Positions 36,975 through 44,917 of a stretch of DNA of 64,000 nucleotides are shown one piece after another. The DNA is from an uncultured Verrucomicrobiota bacterium. Its GTDB lineage: Bacteria > Verrucomicrobiota > Verrucomicrobiia > Opitutales > Opitutaceae. Numbering within the stretch: the first letter of the stretch is position 1; every line of letters begins with the position of its first letter. The stretch is taken from positions 8,001 through 72,000 of the forward strand of contig CAIQAB010000013.1 of NCBI GenBank assembly GCA_903869675.1. Direction: 5' to 3'. The translations under genes and the position numbers were made by a program. The notes beneath the pieces were generated by a model. That model ran no database searches and was not told the origin of the DNA. It worked only from the letters and a program-made list of their open reading frames with translations.

Positions 36975-37853
36975 TCAGCGTCCGGCCTGAGCGGGCCCCA
37001 GCTTGGCATGCAGCCAGTCGGTCAACACCCGGGCCCAGGCTGGATCCGCCACCGACCATTCCGCCAGGCGATGCCCGGCGCCGGGCAACACGTGCAACTC
37101 GCAATCGCCGCCCAAAGCGAGCAGCCGCGCCCGAAACGCGATCGATTGATCAAGCGTCACCGTTTTGTCCGCGTCGCCATGCAACAACAGCGTGGGCGGA
37201 TAACCCGCCTTGACCACATTGAGGGGCGATTGCGCGGCGAGCAGCGCGAGGTTCTCCGGCGACATCTCGGCCTTGAGGCCAAACAGGGCCTGCAACGAGG
37301 TGCTCGGCGCGCCGCGCCGCTTGGAATCGGACTCGAGATCGCTCACTGCCGCGCACCCCACCACCGCACGCACCCGACTCGCACTCCCTTCGGACGCCAC
37401 CGCGGCGAAAAGCGCGATGTGTCCGCCGGCGGAATGCCCCATGATGGCGATGCGCTCCGGATCCCCGCCAAACTCCGCCGCATGGGCATGCACCCAGGCC
37501 AGCGCTGCGCGCGTGTCTTCCAAACCAGCCGGCCAGCGATTCGCCGGCGCCAGCCTGTAGTTGATCGATACCCACACGAAACCCGCCCCGGTGAGCGGCT
37601 CAAACCAAGGGCGGATGTCCGCGCCCGCGCCGGGTTTTTCCGTGCCCGCTTTGTCCCCGCCCGACCAGCCGCCGCCATGCACTAAAACAACCACCGGGAA
37701 AGGCCCCTGGCCGTCGGGCCTGGCAATATCGAGCCGCAGCGTTTCCCCGCCGGCCTCGCCATACACGACGTCGCGCCGCACTTCGACAGCACCAAGCCCG
37801 GCGACACCCGCGAAAAAAAACCCTGTCAGGACAATAACCGTGGAAAATCGCAT
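36975..37853 (-). CDS. Secreted alpha/beta-hydrolase, esterase (BD-FAE/acetylesterase-like)
   Basis: The 292-residue protein has a signal peptide (FSTVIVLTGFFFAGVAGLGA). The fold elements are the oxyanion-hole sequence VVVLVHGGGWSGGDK, the nucleophile elbow GHSAGG (Ser near residue 141), and LLLHGDADKTVTLDQS plus LPGAGHR supplying Asp and His. This arrangement fits BD-FAE-like carbohydrate esterases, which remove acetyl or feruloyl groups from plant polysaccharides. Lying between a sugar-acid transporter (3 bases) and a GH43 (12 bases), it most likely deacylates pectin or xylan side chains; the natural ester is unknown. Confidence 0.88.
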   Translation of the reverse strand: MRFSTVIVLTGFFFAGVAGLGAVEVRRDVVYGEAGGETLRLDIARPDGQGPFPVVVLVHGGGWSGGDKAGTEKPGAGADIRPWFEPLTGAGFVWVSINYRLAPANRWPAGLEDTRAALAWVHAHAAEFGGDPERIAIMGHSAGGHIALFAAVASEGSASRVRAVVGCAAVSDLESDSKRRGAPSTSLQALFGLKAEMSPENLALLAAQSPLNVVKAGYPPTLLLHGDADKTVTLDQSIAFRARLLALGGDCELHVLPGAGHRLAEWSVADPAWARVLTDWLHAKLGPAQAGR

Positions 37854-37856
37854 AGT

Positions 37857-39221
37857 TTAATTCGGATCGGGCCTGGCCGGGGCAACGCCGATGCGCGGCA
37901 CGAGCGCCTGCACGATCCCCAGTGAAACGAGGTATAGCAGCGAGGCGGCGGCAAAGATCAGCGAGTAACTGCCGGTTTTCTGCAGCACCAACCCGATGAT
38001 CTCCGCGACAACCGCTCCGGTCATGAAACATACAAATCCCCCCAGACCGACCGTCGAGCTGATGGCCTGCTTCGGCATCGTATCCGAGACCACACTGAAG
38101 AGATTGGCGGACCAGCCTTGGTGGGCCGAACCGGCCAGACCGACGATGAGCACCGCAACCAGCGCGGAGGGCGCGTGGGGCGCGAGGCAGATGGGCACGA
38201 CCGCCGCCGCGCAAATCAGCAGGGTGGTTTTGCGGGCCTTGTTCACCGACCAGCCCAGGTTCAGCAAACGCCCGGCCAGCCAGCCACCCGTCACCCCTCC
38301 CACCGAGGCGAAGAAATAAAATACCGCCGTCCACTTCCCGACCTCGGCCAGTTCCAGCTTGAAGGTCTTGTGCATGAAATCGGGGAAATAAAACATATAG
38401 ATGCCCCACACCGGCCCCGCCAGCACGCTCGCCGCCAGATAAGCCCACACCGCGCGGTAACGCAGCAACGAGAACCACGATACCCGCACCTTCGCCTCCT
38501 CGACCGGAACCACGCCGGAACGGATGTAGTCGAGCTCGGCCGCCGAGAGCCGCGGATGTATCTCGGGGGCCTCGTAAAGCCACCCCCACAAAGCCAGCCA
38601 GACAACACCGAGCGCACCCGTGATATAGAAGGTCGTCGCCCAGCCCAGATGGCTGTAAATCCACGGCACCACGATGGGGCAAAGGATCGCGCCGACATTG
38701 GTGCCGGCGTTAAAGACCCCCGTCGCCAAGGCGCGTTCCTTCACCGGAAACCACTCCGCCACAGTCTTGATCGCCGCCGGGAAATTCCCGCCCTCGGTCA
38801 ACCCCAGCGCCACCCGCGCCGACATGAAACCCAGCACCGTCGCCGGCAATACCCACGGCGCGGACGCACCCAGCCAAGTCAGGTCGATGTTTACCTTTAA
38901 TTCAGGCGCGAGCAGACTGACCAAACCGTGACCCGCCGCCGCCAGACTCCACAAAGCCACAAACCACGGCAGACCCCGCTTCACCCCCAGGCGATCGACC
39001 GCGCGGCCACCAAAAAGGTAACCAAAGGCGTAGGCCATCTGAAAGGCCGAGGCGATGTGCGCGTAATCCGTCTCACTCCAGCGCAACTCGTCGCTCAAAG
39101 GCTGTTTCAGAATGCCGATAATGTTACGGTCGATGTAGTTAAGCGCGACGGAGCAGAAAAGGAGACCGCAGATCGTCCAACGAAAACGACCCGGCGCAAG
39201 GGAAGCAGGGGTAGCAGACAT
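37857..39221 (-). CDS. MFS hexuronate-type transporter (ACS family, ExuT-like), second copy
   Basis: Start taken at the ATG at 39221 (MSATPASLAPGRFRW), giving 454 residues; an in-frame start further upstream adds only a non-conserved extension through the operator-like region. About 12 transmembrane helices. Family motifs: NYIDRNIIGILKQPL, GGRAVDRLGVKRGLPW, GLTEGGNFPAAIKTVAEWFPVKERALATGVFNAGTNVGAI, and SAHQGWSANLFSVVSDTMPKQAISSTVGLGGF. The sequence resembles galacturonate/glucuronate importers and is a distant paralogue of the 22345-23799 protein. First gene of the operon with the esterase and GH43, and divergent from pectin operon II. Confidence 0.9.
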   Translation of the reverse strand: MSATPASLAPGRFRWTICGLLFCSVALNYIDRNIIGILKQPLSDELRWSETDYAHIASAFQMAYAFGYLFGGRAVDRLGVKRGLPWFVALWSLAAAGHGLVSLLAPELKVNIDLTWLGASAPWVLPATVLGFMSARVALGLTEGGNFPAAIKTVAEWFPVKERALATGVFNAGTNVGAILCPIVVPWIYSHLGWATTFYITGALGVVWLALWGWLYEAPEIHPRLSAAELDYIRSGVVPVEEAKVRVSWFSLLRYRAVWAYLAASVLAGPVWGIYMFYFPDFMHKTFKLELAEVGKWTAVFYFFASVGGVTGGWLAGRLLNLGWSVNKARKTTLLICAAAVVPICLAPHAPSALVAVLIVGLAGSAHQGWSANLFSVVSDTMPKQAISSTVGLGGFVCFMTGAVVAEIIGLVLQKTGSYSLIFAAASLLYLVSLGIVQALVPRIGVAPARPDPN

Positions 39222-39274
39222 GAAGGGGTAAAAGACAAGCGCCCCAACCCCGCCCGCCGCGCAACCCCTAACTA

Positions 39275-39306
39275 AGCGCACATCGTTGCGCGCAACGATG
39301 TGCGCT
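39275..39306. promoter_or_regulatory. Perfect 32-bp palindrome, candidate operator
   Basis: AGCGCACATCGTTGCG is followed directly by its exact reverse complement, centred between 39290 and 39291. It lies 53 bases from the transporter ATG on one side and 80 from the GH28 ATG on the other, in the only divergent promoter region between two pectin-related operons. The central CGTTGCGCGCAACG looks like a LacI-family operator. As it has no following T run, I favour a regulator site over a terminator. The regulator gene is not in the window. Confidence 0.7.
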
Positions 39307-39386
39307 CCACTTTGCGTTGCCCGCGTGTCCGCATTCTAAAATGTCAGCCAGCGGGCACCCTAGGTTAGTGGCCCGCTTACCCCCCT

Positions 39387-40814
39387 ATGCATTTCCTGCC
39401 TGGCCGCCACGCGGCTCGCCTTGCCCTGCTAGCGTTTTCCATTGGGCTCCTGCCCGCCCTCCTCCCCGCCGCCTACGATCCCGCCGAGGCGATCGCGCCC
39501 ATCTCGGCGCCCTTTCCCATGCCGTCGCTCCAGCGTCCGGCTTTTGCCGATCGTGTAGTCAACATCGCCGACCACGGCGCCAAACCCGGCGGCGAAGTGA
39601 AAAACACGGCGGCATTCGCCGCCGCCATCCAGGCCGTCGCCGAGGCGGGCGGCGGCCGCGTGCTGGTGCCCGCCGGCGTGTGGCTCACCGGCCCCATCCA
39701 CCTCCGCAGCCACATCGACCTGCACCTCTCCGAGGGCGCCGTGGTGAAGTTCAGCGACGTGATGGAGGACTACCTGCCCCCCGTGTTCGTGCGCTCCGGC
39801 GGCATCGAACTCTACAACTACTCGCCCCTGATCTACGCGCGCGGTTGCGAAGACATCGCCATCACCGGCCCCGGCCGCCTCGACGGCAACGCCGCCGCCT
39901 GGTGGGATTGGAAAAGCCGGGAGACCCGCGAATCCTTCGCCATGGGCGCAGCCGGCGTGCCCGTGGAAAAACGCGTCTTCGGCACCCGCGAGGCCGCCAT
40001 CCGGCCCAGTTTCATCGGTCTGGTGGAGTGCAAAAACATCCTGCTCGAAGGCTTCACCATCGGCGGCGGCCCCAATTGGACCATCCACCCCATCTACTCC
40101 GAAAACATCATCGTCCGCCGCGTGAACGTCGACACCGATGGCCCCAACAACGACGGCCTCGACCCCGATTCCTGCCGCAACGTGCTTGTCGAGTATTGCA
40201 ACTTCTCCACCGGAGACGATTGCGTGGTCCTCAAATCCGGCTACGACCAGGACGGCCGGCGCGTCGGCCGCCCGACTGAAAACGTCGTAATGCGCCACTG
40301 CACCAGCAAACGCGGCCACGGCGGCCTCGTGATCGGGAGCGAGATGTCCGGCTCCGTGCGCAACATCCTGATGCACGATTGCGACTTCGAAGGCACCGAC
40401 CGGGTGCTGCGCATCAAATCCCGCCCTGGCCGCGGCGGGGTGGTCGAGAACGTCTGGGTGCGGGACGTCACCGCCCGCGACCTGCAGCGCGAGGTCGTGA
40501 TCCTCAACATGGACTACTCGTCCGACCCCAATGCACCGGTGGACAACTTTCCGCCGACCTTTCGCAATATTCACGTGAGCCGCGTCAACGCCGTCGGCGC
40601 CCCCGTGGCCATCCGCATCACCGGGCTGAAGGACTCGCCCATCCAAGACCTCCTCTTCGAGGATATCGCCATTACATCAACCCGGGGCGTCATCGCGAGC
40701 AACGCGCTCAACCTGGCCTTCAGAAATCTCCATCTATCCATCACCAAGGGTCCTCGCTTCGACTTCTCCCAAGTATCCGCCGCGACTTTGGACGATACAC
40801 CCCTCACCCAATAA
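39387..40814 (+). CDS. Polygalacturonase-type glycoside hydrolase, family GH28
   Basis: The 475-residue secreted protein (signal about residues 1-29) is a right-handed beta-helix beginning VVNIADHGAKPGGEVKNTAAF and AGGGRVLVPAGVWLTGPIHL. Catalytic residues: Asp256 in NNDGLDPDSC, Asp277/Asp278 in GDDC, His311 in RGHGG, and the RIK of DRVLRIKSRPGRGG. GH28 members hydrolyse homogalacturonan, xylogalacturonan or rhamnogalacturonan; the NNDG..DPDSC form is common in exo-acting bacterial enzymes. It opens pectin operon II, 35 bases before a second GH28, and is transcribed away from the transporter operon across the 32-bp palindrome. Confidence 0.95.
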   Translation: MHFLPGRHAARLALLAFSIGLLPALLPAAYDPAEAIAPISAPFPMPSLQRPAFADRVVNIADHGAKPGGEVKNTAAFAAAIQAVAEAGGGRVLVPAGVWLTGPIHLRSHIDLHLSEGAVVKFSDVMEDYLPPVFVRSGGIELYNYSPLIYARGCEDIAITGPGRLDGNAAAWWDWKSRETRESFAMGAAGVPVEKRVFGTREAAIRPSFIGLVECKNILLEGFTIGGGPNWTIHPIYSENIIVRRVNVDTDGPNNDGLDPDSCRNVLVEYCNFSTGDDCVVLKSGYDQDGRRVGRPTENVVMRHCTSKRGHGGLVIGSEMSGSVRNILMHDCDFEGTDRVLRIKSRPGRGGVVENVWVRDVTARDLQREVVILNMDYSSDPNAPVDNFPPTFRNIHVSRVNAVGAPVAIRITGLKDSPIQDLLFEDIAITSTRGVIASNALNLAFRNLHLSITKGPRFDFSQVSAATLDDTPLTQ

Positions 40815-40849
40815 CGCCCCGCCAACCACCAGCCGTAGCCCGCGATACC

Positions 40850-42334
40850 ATGATCACATCCCGTCTCTTACTCCTCGTCTTGATTAGCTTCGCCGGCAGC
40901 CACGCGTGCCGGGCCTCCCTCACCACGGCGGTCACCCCTGTCGCACCCGCTGCACCCCAAATCCCCGCCCAGCGCTCCTCGGTCGCCGATTTCGGCGGCG
41001 TGCCGGACGGTGAAACCCTCAACACCGCCGCCTTCTCCCGCGCCCTCGCCGCCCTAGCCGAAAAAGGCGGAGGCACCCTCGTAGTGCCACCCGGCATCTG
41101 GCTCACCGGTCCCATCGAACTCCGCAGCCACATCAATCTTCACCTCGAGGCCGGCGCGCTTATCCAATTTTCCCGCGACCCCGCGCTATACCCGATGCGG
41201 ATCGTCGACGCCCGCGGTGAAAAATCCATCCATACGACTTCACCGCTCTCCGGTGAAAAGCTGGAGGACGTCGCTATCACCGGCGCAGGCGTGATCGACG
41301 GCGGCGGCGATGTCTGGCGCGTCATTAAGAAGGCCAAAGTCACCGAGGGCTTCTGGAAAGATCAAATCGCCTCCGGTGGCGTGACCAGCGCGAAGGGCAC
41401 CGAATGGTGGCCGAGTCAGGCCGCAATGGACGGCGCGGCCGCCACCAGCGCGCTGAATGCCACCGGCGCTCTCGACCCCGCCGCCTACGAACCCTACCGC
41501 CAGTTCCTCCGGCCCCGCCTTCTCCATCTGCTCGACTGCCGCCGCGTGCTGATTGAGGGCGTCACCTTCCGCAACTCGCCCAACTGGACCCTTCACCCCT
41601 GGATCTGCGAGGATCTGACGCTGCGCGACGTGAAGATCTTCAACGCCCCCTGGGCGCAAAACAGCGACGCCATGGACATTGATTCCTGCCGGCGCGTCCA
41701 CGTGACCGGTTGCATCATCGACACCGGCGACGACGGCCTCTGCATCAAGTCCGGCAAAGATGCCTCCGGAAGGCGCCTGGGTATGCCGACTGAGGACGTG
41801 CTGATCGAAAACTGCACCGTCTACGAGGCTCACGGTGGCTTCACCATCGGGAGCGAGATGTCCGGCGGCGTGCGCAACGTCCTCGTTCGCAACTGCACCT
41901 TTATCGGGACCGACATCGGCCTACGGTTCAAAACCGCCCGCGGACGAGGCGGCGTGGTCGAAAACATCCATATCACCGGGATCCACATGACCGGGATCAA
42001 AAACGCGGCGATCGACTTCAATTTTTTCTACGCCGCCAGGGGCAAGTCCGCCGAGACCCCGCCCGCCCCCGATGAAGGCACCCCCACCTTCCGCAATATT
42101 CTGATCGAGGACGTGATCTCCCGCGGCAGCGATACCCCGCTCGTCATGCGCGGCCTGCCCGAGATGCCGCTGCGCGACATCACCCTGCACGACGTCTCCC
42201 TCTCGTCCGCGCACGGCGCTGACCTGCTCAATTGCGATGGTATCGTCTTTGAGCGCGTGCAAATCCACGCCGCCCACGGCGAGGCACTCACCACCCGTGA
42301 GGTCACCCGCAGCACCCTGCCCCTACTGCCCTGA
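40850..42334 (+). CDS. GH28 family hydrolase, second of tandem pair
   Basis: Start at the ATG at 40850, giving 494 residues with a signal peptide (SRLLLLVLISFAGSHACRA); the frame is open further upstream but that part overlaps the previous gene. Family elements are VADFGGVPDGETLNTAAF, GGGTLVVPPGIWLTGPIEL, NSDAMDIDSC (Asp273), GDDG (Asp294, Asp295), AHGG (His328) and GLRFKTARGRGG. An insertion of about 70 residues follows VIDGGGDVWR (VIKKAKVTEGFWKDQIASGG...), as in exo-acting or rhamnogalacturonan-active GH28 enzymes. It differs clearly from its neighbour, so substrates probably differ. Five bases separate it from the next gene. Confidence 0.94.
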   Translation: MITSRLLLLVLISFAGSHACRASLTTAVTPVAPAAPQIPAQRSSVADFGGVPDGETLNTAAFSRALAALAEKGGGTLVVPPGIWLTGPIELRSHINLHLEAGALIQFSRDPALYPMRIVDARGEKSIHTTSPLSGEKLEDVAITGAGVIDGGGDVWRVIKKAKVTEGFWKDQIASGGVTSAKGTEWWPSQAAMDGAAATSALNATGALDPAAYEPYRQFLRPRLLHLLDCRRVLIEGVTFRNSPNWTLHPWICEDLTLRDVKIFNAPWAQNSDAMDIDSCRRVHVTGCIIDTGDDGLCIKSGKDASGRRLGMPTEDVLIENCTVYEAHGGFTIGSEMSGGVRNVLVRNCTFIGTDIGLRFKTARGRGGVVENIHITGIHMTGIKNAAIDFNFFYAARGKSAETPPAPDEGTPTFRNILIEDVISRGSDTPLVMRGLPEMPLRDITLHDVSLSSAHGADLLNCDGIVFERVQIHAAHGEALTTREVTRSTLPLLP

Positions 42335-42339
42335 GCGCC

Positions 42340-44016
42340 ATGATTTCTTCCCGCCTGCTCCGCCTGCCTTTGTTTTTCTCCGCTTTGTTGACTTGCGCGT
42401 TTCTCCGCGCCGGCCCGCACCTCGTCCTCGTCGGCGACTCCACCGTCACCGACAACGCCGGCTGGGGCCTCGGCTTCCGACAATTCCTCGCCGACGGCGT
42501 GGAGTTGACCAACACCGCACGCGGTGGCCGCAGTTCGATGAGTTTTATCGTCGAGGGTTCGTGGGCCAAGGCCCTCGCGCTGAAAGGCGATTACTACCTC
42601 ATCCAGTTCGGCCACAATGACGAGCCCGGCAAACCCGGCCGCTCGACCACCGAGGAGGAATACCGGGGCTACATGACGCGCTACATCGACGAGACCCGCG
42701 CCGCCGGCGCCACGCCCGTGCTCGTCACCTCCCTCGTGCGCCGCCAGTTCGACAAACAGGACCCGCATAAAATCAATTCCAGCCTGCAAACCCGCGCCGA
42801 GATTATCCGCACGCTCGCCCGCGAAAAAAACGTCCCGCTGGTCGAACTCCACGACCGCAGCAAGGAACTCTGCGAAAAACTCGGGAAGGAAGGCTGCCTC
42901 GTCTTCAGCCCGCCCAAGGACAACGGCCAGTTCGACGGCACCCACCTGAACGTCGAAGGCTACGTCCGGTTCGGTCGCATCGTCGCCGAAGAGCTCGGCC
43001 GCGTCGTCCCCGCCCTTGCCCCGCTGCTCCGCGCCGAACCCCGCGACCCGAGGCCGGTCGCCGGCGAGCTTCGCCACGACGCGATCGTCGCCTTCGACGG
43101 CTCGGGCACGCACCCCACCGTGCAGGCCGCCATCGACGCCGCGCCGACCACCTCCACCGCCGAAAAACCCTTCCGCATCCTCGTCAAATCCGGCGTCTAT
43201 AAGGAACACATCGTCGTCCCCCCCGGCAAACCCTTCATCGAACTCCTCGGCGAACCGGGCATGGGTGCTGAGACCGTGATCACCCTGGACACCAACGTGA
43301 AAACGCCCGTCCCCGGAGACGCATCCGGCAAGACGCTTTCCGCCGCCGAGAGCGCCACCGTGCTCGTGCTCGCCTCCGATTTCACCGCCGAAAACCTCAC
43401 CTTCGAGAACACCACCACCCGGGAACAAAAGGTGCAGGCTCTCGCCTTCTACGTCACCGGCGACCGGGCTACCCTGCGCCGCTGCCGCTTCGTCGGCTGG
43501 CAGGACACGCTGCGCGCTGATTCGCCCAAAGACGGACCGGTCGCGCGGCAATATTTCGCCGAGTGCGAGATCACCGGCCACGTTGATTTTATCTACGCGG
43601 CAGGCACGGCGGTGTTTGACCGATGCCGTATTCACTCTCGGGCCGACGGCTTCATCACTGCGGCCAGCACCCGCGAAGCCGCGCCATTTGGCTACGTTTT
43701 TCTCGATTGCGTCATTACAACCGCCCCCGAAGTCGAGAAAGGCGTCTACCTCGGCCGGCCGTGGCGTCCTTTCGCCGCGGCTGCGTTTATCCGTTGCGAT
43801 TTACAGGGCAAAGTCCGAGCCGAAGGTTGGCACAACTGGGGCAAAACCGAGAACGAAAAAACCGCGCGCTACGCCGAGCATCGCAACACCGGCCCCGGCG
43901 CCGGCCGGACCTCACGCGTCGCTTGGGCGCGCGAACTCACCGACGCCGAGGCCACCGCCTACACCGTGGCCAACATCCTCGGCGGCGCCGACGGCTGGAA
44001 CCCTACCGCGCGCTGA
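42340..44016 (+). CDS. CE12-CE8 fusion: (rhamno)galacturonan acetylesterase plus pectin methylesterase
   Basis: The 558-residue secreted protein (signal about residues 1-24) joins two esterases. Residues ~27-225 are an SGNH hydrolase of CE12 type: GDST with Ser34, ARGGRSS, FGHND and DGTHLN with Asp199 and His202, expected to remove acetyl groups from rhamnogalacturonan or homogalacturonan. Residues ~245-558 are CE8: VAFDGSGTHPTVQAAID, GWQDT (Asp389), GHVDFIYAAG (Asp416) and YLGRPWR (Arg473). Both sites look intact. One polypeptide thus removes acetyl and methyl esters. It starts 5 bases after the GH28 gene and is followed 18 bases later by another esterase. Confidence 0.95.
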   Translation: MISSRLLRLPLFFSALLTCAFLRAGPHLVLVGDSTVTDNAGWGLGFRQFLADGVELTNTARGGRSSMSFIVEGSWAKALALKGDYYLIQFGHNDEPGKPGRSTTEEEYRGYMTRYIDETRAAGATPVLVTSLVRRQFDKQDPHKINSSLQTRAEIIRTLAREKNVPLVELHDRSKELCEKLGKEGCLVFSPPKDNGQFDGTHLNVEGYVRFGRIVAEELGRVVPALAPLLRAEPRDPRPVAGELRHDAIVAFDGSGTHPTVQAAIDAAPTTSTAEKPFRILVKSGVYKEHIVVPPGKPFIELLGEPGMGAETVITLDTNVKTPVPGDASGKTLSAAESATVLVLASDFTAENLTFENTTTREQKVQALAFYVTGDRATLRRCRFVGWQDTLRADSPKDGPVARQYFAECEITGHVDFIYAAGTAVFDRCRIHSRADGFITAASTREAAPFGYVFLDCVITTAPEVEKGVYLGRPWRPFAAAAFIRCDLQGKVRAEGWHNWGKTENEKTARYAEHRNTGPGAGRTSRVAWARELTDAEATAYTVANILGGADGWNPTAR

Positions 44017-44034
44017 GACCGCCCGCGTTTTATC

Positions 44035-44898
44035 ATGTCATCCATACACCGATTTCTAGTCTCTATCCTTGGCGGATTGGCGGTATTGCGCGCCGCCGAA
44101 CTACCCAAACCGATCGCTCTTCCGCTTTGGCCCGGATCGCCCCCCGGTATGGTCGAGGGCGCCACCCCCGGCGCCGACGACGGCACGGGCCGCTGGCGCC
44201 AGGTGGGGGTGCCAGGCCTCCTGCTTTACCAACCGGCGGAGCCCGCTCCCGCCGGCGGCCGCCCCGTCCTCATCGCCTGCCCCGGCGGCGGCTACACCCA
44301 CCTCACACGCCTCGTGGGCGCCGACGGCGCGGTCGAGGCCCTGCTGCCCAAAGGCTTCGTGCTGATCGCGCTCAAATATCGCACCACCCCGCCGTCCGCC
44401 GACGTGGAGGCCGAGGCGCTCGCCGACGGAGAACGCGCCGTCCGGCTGGCGCGCCACCACGCGACCGAGTGGGGCATCGACCCCGCCCGGGTCGGCATGG
44501 TCGGCTGGTCGGCCGGTGCGAACCTCGTGCTCAATGTCGCCTGCCACTCCGATTCCGGGTTGCCCGTGAGCACCGATCCCGTCGAACGGATGAGCAGTCG
44601 GCCCGACTTCGTCGTGCTGCTCAGCCCCTGGCCGGCAAAGCGCGACAACGCGGCGTATCCCGTTCCCCACGACGCTCCTCCCGCCTTCATCGGCTCCGCC
44701 GAGGACGACAAGACCGCTCCCGCCGCCTTCGCCCGAGGGATCGCGTCCGGCTACGCCGAGGCGAAAGCCCCCTGCCATCTTTGGGTCGTTCCAACCGGCG
44801 GTCACGGCGCCTTCACCATAGGCGCGCCCGGCGAAGGAGGCGTTTGGATCGATCGTTTCCTGCCGTGGCTGACCAGCTTGCCCCTAAGCGCGCGGTAA
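44035..44898 (+). CDS. Secreted alpha/beta-hydrolase (acetylesterase-like)
   Basis: The 287-residue protein has a likely signal peptide (IHRFLVSILGGLAVLRAAE). It shows PLWPGSPPGM, the oxyanion motif CPGGGYTHL, the nucleophile elbow GWSAGAN, and AEDDKTAPAAFARG plus GGHGAF for Asp and His. The PLWP...PGGGY pattern is typical of acetyl-xylan-esterase-like and endo-1,4-xylanase-associated esterases found in plant-polysaccharide loci. Within pectin operon II (18-19 bases from its neighbours) it probably removes acetyl groups from sugar residues or oligomers. It is only distantly related to the esterase at 36975-37853. Confidence 0.88.
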   Translation: MSSIHRFLVSILGGLAVLRAAELPKPIALPLWPGSPPGMVEGATPGADDGTGRWRQVGVPGLLLYQPAEPAPAGGRPVLIACPGGGYTHLTRLVGADGAVEALLPKGFVLIALKYRTTPPSADVEAEALADGERAVRLARHHATEWGIDPARVGMVGWSAGANLVLNVACHSDSGLPVSTDPVERMSSRPDFVVLLSPWPAKRDNAAYPVPHDAPPAFIGSAEDDKTAPAAFARGIASGYAEAKAPCHLWVVPTGGHGAFTIGAPGEGGVWIDRFLPWLTSLPLSAR

Positions 44899-44917
44899 AA
44901 CCTTCGCGCCCTCCCCC

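Noticed and set aside
42028-43635. Minus-strand frame of about 535 codons opposite the CE12-CE8 fusion
   Set aside because: Shadow frame in GC-rich sequence; the fusion's active sites are intact on the plus strand.
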